Assembly (NCBI RefSeq): GCF_016862955.1
Contig: NZ_BONY01000092.1
Location: 1-34,776, forward strand
From: Rhizocola hellebori
GTDB taxonomy: Bacteria; Actinomycetota; Actinomycetes; Mycobacteriales; Micromonosporaceae
Length of the DNA stretch: 34,776 nt
Direction: 5' to 3'
Under the pieces are notes generated by a model that was given only the letters and a program-made list of their open reading frames with translations, was not told where the DNA came from and searched no databases. This document shows positions 8,015 to 14,300 of this stretch, in pieces. How positions within the stretch are numbered: position 1 is the stretch's first letter; every line of letters begins with the position of its first letter. The position numbers and the translations under genes were made by a program.

Positions 8015-8749
8015 TTAGCGGTCGAGGCAGAGCGGCGCGGACATCGCCGGATGTGAGTAGACGCCGATCGGGTGGTCGTAGACGTCGGAGAGCCGTTCTG
8101 CCACAAGCGTTTCGGTGGGAGTGCCCACGGTCACCAGGCGGCCTTCGCGCATGATGGCGATGGTGTCGCTGTAGCGGGCGGCCAGGTTGAGGTCGTGCAG
8201 GACAGCGATCACGGTGCGGCCCGCGTCGGCGAGGGATCGGGCCAGGTTCAGCACTATGTGCTGGTGCTTGATGTCCAGGTGGGCGGTGGGCTCGTCGAGC
8301 ATCAGCACCGGGGTGTGCTGGGCGATCACCCGGGCCAGGGTCACCCGCGCCTGCTCACCGCCGGAGAGCGAGGGAAAGCTGCGCTCGGCCAGGTCGGCGG
8401 CGCCCACCTGGTCCAGGGCTTGGCGGGCCACGGCCGGGTCGTCGTGCTCGGTTCCCATCCGGACGATCTCGGCGGCAGTGAAGCCGAACGCCAGCGCCGT
8501 TGACTGGGGCATGACGGCTCGCTGACGCGCCAGCGCGGCCGGCCGCATCCGGTGCACGGGCTGCCCGGCCAGCAGCACTTGCCCGCTGGCTGGTCTGAGG
8601 TCCCCGGCCAGCAACGCCAGCAGCGTCGACTTGCCCGCGCCATTGGGGCCGACGATCGAGAGGAGGTGCTTTTCCGGTACCGAGAAAGAGATTTGAGAAA
8701 TTATCTGACGGGTACCGGCAAGGTAGCTCACGTTGTCGGTGGAGATCAC
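8015..8749 (-). CDS. hmuV: Heme ABC transporter ATP-binding protein
   Basis: 244-residue ATPase that powers import through HmuU. Walker A GPNGAGKST at residues 34-42, signature LSGGEQ at 128-133, Walker B LMLDEP at 149-154, and an H-loop HDLN near 184 are all intact. The GTG start (8749) overlaps the permease stop (GTGA). The same reading frame stays open for another 1 kb upstream, but that part is the out-of-frame shadow of hmuU. Order and spacing with HmuU and HmuT, plus the iron box upstream, favour heme over siderophore or cobalamin. A lower-GC patch occurs at residues 14-30. Confidence 0.93.
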   Translation of the reverse strand: MISTDNVSYLAGTRQIISQISFSVPEKHLLSIVGPNGAGKSTLLALLAGDLRPASGQVLLAGQPVHRMRPAALARQRAVMPQSTALAFGFTAAEIVRMGTEHDDPAVARQALDQVGAADLAERSFPSLSGGEQARVTLARVIAQHTPVLMLDEPTAHLDIKHQHIVLNLARSLADAGRTVIAVLHDLNLAARYSDTIAIMREGRLVTVGTPTETLVAERLSDVYDHPIGVYSHPAMSAPLCLDR

Positions 8750-9762
8750 GCCCAGCCTCCGGACAGTCGTCGGGATCGAATCAGAAGCAGCAGGAAGAAC
8801 GGCCCGCCGATGAGCGCGGTGATGACCCCGACCGGCATTTCGGCGGGCGCCACCGCGGTACGGCTGATCAGGTCGGCGGCGAGCAGCAGAGCCGCGCCGC
8901 CGATCGCGCTGGCCGGCAGCAGCAGCCGATGGTCGGGCCCGGCTATCAGCCGGATCAGGTGCGGGATCACCAGGCCCACAAAGCCGATCGCTCCGGTGAG
9001 GCTCACCGCCGCGCCCGTTCCCAGCGCCGCCAGCACGATCACCCCGATGCGCAGCCGCTCCGGATGAAAGCCGAGATGGCGTGCCTCCCGCTCGCCGAGC
9101 ACCAGCGCATTGAGCCCGCGGGCGAAGAAGGGCAACGCGACCGTGCTCAGGATCAGCAGTGGCGCCACGGCTTTCACCCCGGGCCAGGTGGCGGTGCCGA
9201 GCGATCCCATGGTCCAGAAGATCAGTGTGCGCAGCTCGTTGTCGTCGGCCAGGTAGATGAAGACGCCCACCGCGGCACCGGCTATCGCGCTGACCGCAAC
9301 TCCGGTCAGCACCAGCGTGACGACCTCGGTGCGGCCTTGGTGGCGTGCGGCGAAATAGCCCACTGCGGCGGCGGCCAGACCGCCGGCGAAGGCGGCCAGC
9401 CCGGCGGTGGCACCGCCGAATGTGGACAGTCCAATCACGATAGACGCGGCGGCGCCGACCGCGGCGCCCGAGGTGACGCCGATGATGCCCGGATCGGCCA
9501 GCGGATTGCGGAAGACGCCCTGCAGCGCGGCCCCGCTCACGGCCAGGCACGCGCCGGTGAGTGCGCAAAGTGCCACCCGCGGGGCGCGGATCTGAAGCAG
9601 CACAGCGCTTTGCCCCGCCGCGGCGGGCTCGCCCAGGCCGGTGCCGAACAGAATGTCCACCACTTGCAGCGGTCCAATCTGGACGGCACCGGCCCCCAGG
9701 TTCACCACGATCGCCACGACCAACAACGCGGTGAGCACCGGGACGAGGAGAGCTCGTCTCAT
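8746..9762 (-). CDS. hmuU: Heme ABC transporter permease (FecCD family)
   Basis: 338-residue FecCD/BtuC-type permease with about nine to ten membrane helices. Family marks are LQGVFRNPLADPGIIGVTSGA (residues about 85-105) and GFVGLVIPHLIRLIAGPDHR near 265-285, the loop that docks on the ATPase. It forms the membrane channel for the substrate delivered by HmuT. Its ATG overlaps the hmuT stop by ATGA and its own stop overlaps hmuV. The length is normal for the family. Confidence 0.94.
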   Translation of the reverse strand: MRRALLVPVLTALLVVAIVVNLGAGAVQIGPLQVVDILFGTGLGEPAAAGQSAVLLQIRAPRVALCALTGACLAVSGAALQGVFRNPLADPGIIGVTSGAAVGAAASIVIGLSTFGGATAGLAAFAGGLAAAAVGYFAARHQGRTEVVTLVLTGVAVSAIAGAAVGVFIYLADDNELRTLIFWTMGSLGTATWPGVKAVAPLLILSTVALPFFARGLNALVLGEREARHLGFHPERLRIGVIVLAALGTGAAVSLTGAIGFVGLVIPHLIRLIAGPDHRLLLPASAIGGAALLLAADLISRTAVAPAEMPVGVITALIGGPFFLLLLIRSRRLSGGWA

Positions 9763-10619
9763 CCACTGACCTTGGCGCGCAGGTCCTTCAGCGCGGATCC
9801 GGTCCGCGGGCCCAGGTTCAGCAGGTACGTATCCTCAAGCGAGACAATCTTTTTCGCCGCCCCGGCGGGGGTCTGCGCCACACCGGGCAGCTTGAGCACC
9901 CCATCGACGCCGCCGATCGACTCCAGCCCGGCGTCGAGCAGCACGAGAACGTCGGGCTTGGCCGCGGCGAGCGCCTCGGCGGTAATGGTCTTGTAGCCCT
10001 GCACGCCGCTGGTGGCGCCGGCGTCGACGAATCCGGTGGCGGCGATCATCGCGCTGGCCCGGGTTCCGGTGCCGCCGATCATCGCGGTGCCCGCGCCGCG
10101 TACGTAGAGGAAAGCGACCCGGGTGGGGGAGGAGGTCCCCTTCGCGTCGGCGATTTCCTTGGCCACCTTGGCGGCCAGCTGGTCACCTTCGGCCGAGACA
10201 CCGAGCAGCCCCGCGACGGTCTTGATGCGCTGCGCGACATCGTCCACAGTCGTTGGCAGCGCGACGATTTCGGTCCGGATCCCGGCCTGTTTGATCTGCG
10301 TGATCACCTCGGCCGGTCCCGCCTCCGGGGTGCCGATGACGATGGTCGGCTGCAGCGAGAGGATGCCTTCCGCGGCGAGCTGGCGCTGGTAGCCGATTTT
10401 GGGCTCCTTCGCCGCGGCCTGCGCGGGATACAGCGCCGAGGTGTCCACGCCGACGACCTGATCGCCGAGGCCCAGCGCCCAGACGATTTCGGCGATGTCG
10501 CCGGTGAGCGGGACGATGCGTTGCACCGCTTGCGGTGCGGCCTGCGGCTCCGCCTCGGCCTGGCCGCATGCGGTCATGGCGACCAGAAGCGCTGCCGCGA
10601 GCGCGATGACTCGCTTCAT
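9759..10619 (-). CDS. hmuT: Heme-binding lipoprotein of the ABC importer
   Basis: 286-residue cluster A-III binding protein. The signal peptide ends in a lipobox ending at Cys18 (VAMTAC), so it is a membrane-anchored lipoprotein. QRIVPLTGDIAEIVWALGLGDQVVGVD is the first lobe typical of HmuT/IsdE/BtuF proteins, and the YLLNLGPRTGSALKDL end is typical of hemin-binding HmuT. It captures heme at the cell surface and passes it to HmuU. Both ends overlap neighbours by ATGA. Heme rather than another iron chelate is inferred from this similarity and the operon. Confidence 0.92.
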   Translation of the reverse strand: MKRVIALAAALLVAMTACGQAEAEPQAAPQAVQRIVPLTGDIAEIVWALGLGDQVVGVDTSALYPAQAAAKEPKIGYQRQLAAEGILSLQPTIVIGTPEAGPAEVITQIKQAGIRTEIVALPTTVDDVAQRIKTVAGLLGVSAEGDQLAAKVAKEIADAKGTSSPTRVAFLYVRGAGTAMIGGTGTRASAMIAATGFVDAGATSGVQGYKTITAEALAAAKPDVLVLLDAGLESIGGVDGVLKLPGVAQTPAGAAKKIVSLEDTYLLNLGPRTGSALKDLRAKVSG

Positions 10620-11233
10620 CGGATCACCTCGTGCGCGCCGAAGGTCAGCACCCGGGTGACCAGTCCCTGATCGTCAGCGGTGGTGATGGTGCGGCTTGCC
10701 GGCAGGAAGACGCCGCCGCATTCGGTGTAGACGTCGCGGTACTGGTCGGCTTTGGTGAGCCGGTTCCGCGCCAGATCCCAGTAGTAGACGCTGAAGTGAT
10801 TGGGCAGCCGCCCCTCAGGGGTGTAGATGCTGCCGGACACCACGATGGTGAACCGGGTTTCCCCGGCGGTGCGGTGCACCTCGCGGATCTCCTCGCCGCC
10901 GACGCGGTAGGCCGAGCTCATCCGGTCGCCCTCCAGGTGTACCAGGGTGCCGGTCGGGTCGCCGTCGTCCTGGCTGCGGTGCGGGAACCGGCCATCGCCC
11001 TCGGCGAAGCTGGTGTTCCAGCGATGTCCAAGGATCGAGGCGACCTGCTCGCGAAGCCAAGCCGCGTCGTCTTCGCTCGCGGCGGCCAGCTCGTAGCCGA
11101 TTTCGCGCTTGCCGGTGACCGTGATGGACCCGGTGGTCCCGGCGGAGGTGCTGACCGTGGCGGTGAATCCCGCGAATTCGGGCGGGAAGCGGTAGGCGGC
11201 GTTATGCGCCCGTTCAAGCAGGTCTGTACCCAC
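10616..11233 (-). CDS. DUF3386-like protein, first gene of the heme operon
   Basis: 205-residue soluble protein without signal peptide or membrane segment. The pattern of FAGFTATVS, GSITVTGKREIGYEL, WLREQVASILGHR, EVHRTAGETRFTIVVSG and FLPASRTITT agrees with my memory of DUF3386 proteins, which are also common in cyanobacteria. Their function is not established. It is the promoter-proximal gene, with GTG 11233 behind AAGGAG, and overlaps hmuT by ATGA, so its dose is tied to heme import and iron state. A cytoplasmic heme carrier, heme-modifying enzyme or iron-storage aid are reasonable guesses. His and Tyr residues (LGHRW, YYWDLAR) could ligate heme, which is inference only. Confidence 0.82.
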   Translation of the reverse strand: MGTDLLERAHNAAYRFPPEFAGFTATVSTSAGTTGSITVTGKREIGYELAAASEDDAAWLREQVASILGHRWNTSFAEGDGRFPHRSQDDGDPTGTLVHLEGDRMSSAYRVGGEEIREVHRTAGETRFTIVVSGSIYTPEGRLPNHFSVYYWDLARNRLTKADQYRDVYTECGGVFLPASRTITTADDQGLVTRVLTFGAHEVIR

Positions 11234-11248
11234 GATGGGCTCCTTCAG

Positions 11249-11267
11249 TTAGGTTAGGCACGCCTAA
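11249..11267 (-). promoter_or_regulatory. Iron box (DtxR/IdeR/DmdR-type operator)
   Basis: TTAGGTTAGGCACGCCTAA matches the 19-bp actinobacterial iron-box consensus as I recall it at 16 positions and has the perfect core TTAGGC-AC-GCCTAA. It overlaps the -10 box of the heme operon promoter, so Fe-loaded repressor should block RNA polymerase and the operon should be on in low iron. Confidence 0.88.
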
Positions 11268-11295
11268 CTTAGGGTCGCCTTATCTGTTGTGTCAA
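11266..11295 (-). promoter_or_regulatory. Sigma70-type promoter of the heme operon
   Basis: On the minus strand TTGACA (11295-11290), an 18-base spacer, then TAAGTT (11271-11266). The -10 box shares bases with the iron box. A start site near 11259 leaves a leader of about 25 bases before GTG 11233. The promoter begins 7 bases past the end of the AfsR-like gene. Confidence 0.75.
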
Positions 11296-11302
11296 GTGCG
11301 CT

Positions 11303-14200
11303 CTAGGCGCTGCCTAGCTGACGCAGACGCTGCCCGGCGGCGGCCACATAGTCTTTAGCACCAGCGGTTTCCAGCTCCGCCAGGATGTCGTGAATGTGGC
11401 CCACGTCGATGACCGCGCCCGAGGCCTCGGCCAGCCGCAGCGCCTCTTCGCACTCCTTGACCGCCTCATCTATCCGGCCCAGTTGCAGCAGGATTTTGGC
11501 GCGCAAGCTGCGGGTGCGGCCCTCGTTCAGCCTTTCCGCGCTCTGCTGGCTTCGGGCAAGGCTTGCCTCGGTGGACTCCAGCGCGTCCAGCGTGCGCCCG
11601 ATCTTGAGCTGGACTTCGGCGATGTTCGCCAACGTGATCGCCTCCCCGGCCGGGTTGGCCCTTTCCCGGCGGATGGCGAGGCTGGCTTGCAGGAACTCCA
11701 GCGAGCGCTCGGGCTGACCGAACCGGAAGTGGGCCTCGGCCAGATTGCACAGAGCCACGCCCTCCCCGCCGGGATCGTCGAGCTCGCGTCTCATCTGCAC
11801 GGCCGTCTGCAGGTCGGCGAAGGCTCGCTCGGAGTCGCCCTGGGTCACGTGGATCATCCCGCGCACCTCGATCGCGCTCGCCTCCCCGTACCGGTCGCCA
11901 ATGGACTGGCTCAGGTCGTAGGCCTGATCGAGGCAGTGCAGGGCCTCGTCGGTGCGCACCTGCAGCCGGTAGAGGACGGCGAGGTTCTTGGCGGTGGCGG
12001 CCACGGTCTTGGGCTCGTCGAGGCGGTCGGCGCGGGAAAGCACTGAGCGGCATAGCATTTCGTACTCGTAGGCGTGGCCGCGCGAGATCAGCCCGGGGTA
12101 GAGCGCCATCACCAGCTGGCCCGCGTCGCGACCCTGCTGGCCCGTGCCGGCCAAGGCCTGCCGGGTGACCGTGAGCAGATTCGCTCTCTCCACATCGAGC
12201 CAGGTGCCTGCCTCGCCCGCATCGGCCAGGGCCGGCCCGGGCTGGCCCTGCGGCTCGGGCAGGAAGCGGATGTGGTTGTCGCCGCGCATCAGCCTATTGG
12301 CCTGCAAGGCGCCTCTGCGGTACCAGTCGAGGGCGGCCCCGAGCAACTGCCCGCGGACGGCGGGGCCGAGCTGCGACGCCAGCTCGGTGGCGAAAAGGCG
12401 CACCACGTCGTGCATCCTGTACCGGCCGTGGGCGACCTCCACCAGGCGCGCCTCGGTGAGCCGGTCGAGGGCCAGCTCCGCCGGCTCGGCGGTCAACCCG
12501 AGCAGGGCGCCGGCGAGCCCGGCGTCGACGTCGGCCACCTGCACCACGGCCAGCGCGGGCAGCAGCCGGGAAGCCATGGCGTCCACCGCATCGGTGCTTG
12601 CCGACAGTGCTCGCCAGCTGACCGACAGGCTGTTGCGCAACGTGTCCTCGCTGTCGGCCAGCTCGCGCAGCACGTGGTGTTCGGTGGTCAGCCGCTGGGC
12701 CAGGTCGCCGAACGACCAGTCGTCGCGGGCGACCAGCCGCGCGCCCGCCACCCGTAGCGCCAGCGGCAGATAGCCGCACGCCTTGGCCACCGCGGCGACC
12801 GCCGCCGGGTCGGCGACGGCTTTCGCCGCGCCTGCGGTGAGCCCCAACAGGAACTCGGCATCGGTGGCCGACAGTGGGCCGAGTCCGATCTGGACGGTCG
12901 CGTCGACGGCGGCGAGGACCCGGCGGCTGGTGACGATGATGGCGCTGCGCGGCGAGGCCGGAAACAGCGGCAGCACCTGTGCCGCGTCGGCGGCGTTGTC
13001 GGCGACGATGAGCACCCGCCGCTGGGACAGCAGGGTGCGGTAGAGGCCTTCGGCTTCGCCGGCGTCGACCGGTACCTGGGCGGCGGGCACGCCGAGCGCG
13101 CGCAGGAAACGGCCCACCACGTCCTCGGGGCGCAACGGCGACACGACCATGGTGGCGCCTTGCAGGTCCACATAAAGCTGACCGTCCGGAAACTGATCGG
13201 CCACCTCATGCGCGCTGACCAGAGCCAGCGCGGATTTGCCTACCCCACCCGGGCCGTGCACGGCGATGATCGCCGGGGCGGCGCCGCGGGCGTGCAGCCC
13301 GATCAGCGCCCGGGTGATCATCTGGCGCTGGCTTTCCCGCCCGATCAGGGCCGCGATCGGCGGCGGAAGCTGGGCCGGTGTCGCGGGCACGCTGCGCACC
13401 GGGGCCTGGTCGAGCCGGGCGGTGTCGGCCAGCTCGGCGACGTCGTCGCGCAGGACGGCCAGCTGTGTCTGGCGCAGCTGGAGCCCGGGGTCGACGCCGT
13501 AGTGCTCGCTGAGGTGCAGGCGAGTGCGCTCGTAGAGCTCGAGCGCGTCGGTCGGGCGGCCGGCCTGGTGCAGGGCCAGCATGTGCAGCTGTACCAGCCG
13601 TTCTCGGGACGGATGCGCATCGGTCACGCCGGTCAGCTGGGGGATCAGCTGGCGGGGCCGGCCCAGCGCGAGCTCTGCCTCGGCCCAGTCCTCCATCGCG
13701 GTCAGCCGCAGGTCCTCCAGGTCGGCGGCGAGCCGGAACCGAAGCTCGGCCGAGCCGCACCCGTCGAGCAGCTCGCCGCGCCACAGGCCCAGGGCGGCTT
13801 TGAGCTGCGCCGACCTTTGCGCGGGCGGCAACGTTGCGGCCATGGCCACCATGTCGCGGAACCGGTGGGCGTCGATCGAGTCGGCGGGGACCTGAAGGGA
13901 GTAGCCGCCGTCGTGCGACAGCAGGCGCACCGGGTGCGCGCCGCCCTCGGTGGCGGCGAGCAGGGATCGCAGCCGGGAGACGTGACTTTGCAGGGAACGG
14001 TGGGCCGCCGCCGGTGGTTCGGTCTCCCACAGCAGGCCGATCAGGCGCGAGACGGGCACGATCCGGTTGGCGGCCAGCGCGAGCACGGCGAACAGGCACC
14101 TCTCCCGCCGCCTTACGATCGCCACCGCCCTGCCCCCGACGGTCACCTCGAGGGGGCCGAGCAAACCGATCCGCATCTCGCCATCTAGATCATCAAGCAT
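11303..14200 (-). CDS. AfsR/SARP-family transcriptional regulator (wHTH-BTAD-NB-ARC-TPR)
   Basis: 965-residue regulator. Residues about 9-105 are an OmpR-type winged helix (MRIGLLGPLEVTVGG, then LLWETEPPAAAHRSLQSHVSRLR), about 110-255 the bacterial transcriptional activation domain, about 285-590 an NB-ARC ATPase with P-loop GPGGVGKS at about 316-323, and about 690-960 tetratricopeptide repeats. AfsR-type proteins activate secondary-metabolite or stress genes in response to ATP/ligand and phosphorylation. ATG 14200 was chosen because GGAGGG lies upstream; ATG 14176 is the alternative. A hairpin covers that ribosome binding site. No biosynthetic cluster is in view, so targets are unknown; the adjoining sugar locus or heme operon are possible but unproven. 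Confidence 0.93.
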   Translation of the reverse strand: MLDDLDGEMRIGLLGPLEVTVGGRAVAIVRRRERCLFAVLALAANRIVPVSRLIGLLWETEPPAAAHRSLQSHVSRLRSLLAATEGGAHPVRLLSHDGGYSLQVPADSIDAHRFRDMVAMAATLPPAQRSAQLKAALGLWRGELLDGCGSAELRFRLAADLEDLRLTAMEDWAEAELALGRPRQLIPQLTGVTDAHPSRERLVQLHMLALHQAGRPTDALELYERTRLHLSEHYGVDPGLQLRQTQLAVLRDDVAELADTARLDQAPVRSVPATPAQLPPPIAALIGRESQRQMITRALIGLHARGAAPAIIAVHGPGGVGKSALALVSAHEVADQFPDGQLYVDLQGATMVVSPLRPEDVVGRFLRALGVPAAQVPVDAGEAEGLYRTLLSQRRVLIVADNAADAAQVLPLFPASPRSAIIVTSRRVLAAVDATVQIGLGPLSATDAEFLLGLTAGAAKAVADPAAVAAVAKACGYLPLALRVAGARLVARDDWSFGDLAQRLTTEHHVLRELADSEDTLRNSLSVSWRALSASTDAVDAMASRLLPALAVVQVADVDAGLAGALLGLTAEPAELALDRLTEARLVEVAHGRYRMHDVVRLFATELASQLGPAVRGQLLGAALDWYRRGALQANRLMRGDNHIRFLPEPQGQPGPALADAGEAGTWLDVERANLLTVTRQALAGTGQQGRDAGQLVMALYPGLISRGHAYEYEMLCRSVLSRADRLDEPKTVAATAKNLAVLYRLQVRTDEALHCLDQAYDLSQSIGDRYGEASAIEVRGMIHVTQGDSERAFADLQTAVQMRRELDDPGGEGVALCNLAEAHFRFGQPERSLEFLQASLAIRRERANPAGEAITLANIAEVQLKIGRTLDALESTEASLARSQQSAERLNEGRTRSLRAKILLQLGRIDEAVKECEEALRLAEASGAVIDVGHIHDILAELETAGAKDYVAAAGQRLRQLGSA

Positions 14201-14205
14201 CAATG

Positions 14206-14232
14206 GAGCCCTCCAAGTTGAAAGTAGGGCTC
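14206..14232 (-). promoter_or_regulatory. Hairpin covering the ribosome binding site of the AfsR-like gene
   Basis: 7-bp inverted repeat GAGCCCT / AGGGCTC with a 13-base loop, directly before the AfsR-like start codon. In the minus-strand RNA the 3' arm includes part of the GGAGGG ribosome binding site, so folding would hide it. Translational control is inferred; the stem is short. Confidence 0.4.
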
Positions 14233-14258
14233 TGGCGCGTGCGAAGCAATGTGAGGCA

Positions 14259-14295
14259 CGCGGCCCTGACCGCAGCGGCGTCGGTCAGGGCCGCG
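14259..14295 (-). terminator. Strong hairpin terminator after the GH95-like gene
   Basis: Perfect 14-bp inverted repeat (CGCGGCCCTGACCG / CGGTCAGGGCCGCG) with a 9-base loop, starting 6 bases past the stop codon of the glycosidase gene on the minus strand. There is no T-tract, as often in actinobacteria. It should separate this gene from the AfsR-like gene downstream. Confidence 0.88.
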
Positions 14296-14300
14296 CGGTC

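Noticed and set aside
8750-9766. An open minus-strand frame continuing upstream of hmuV for more than 300 codons, suggesting a long fusion protein.
   Set aside because: The extra part is Arg/Ala/Gly-rich and is the out-of-frame shadow of hmuU, whose own frame gives a complete FecCD permease; the GTG at 8749 gives the normal ATPase length.
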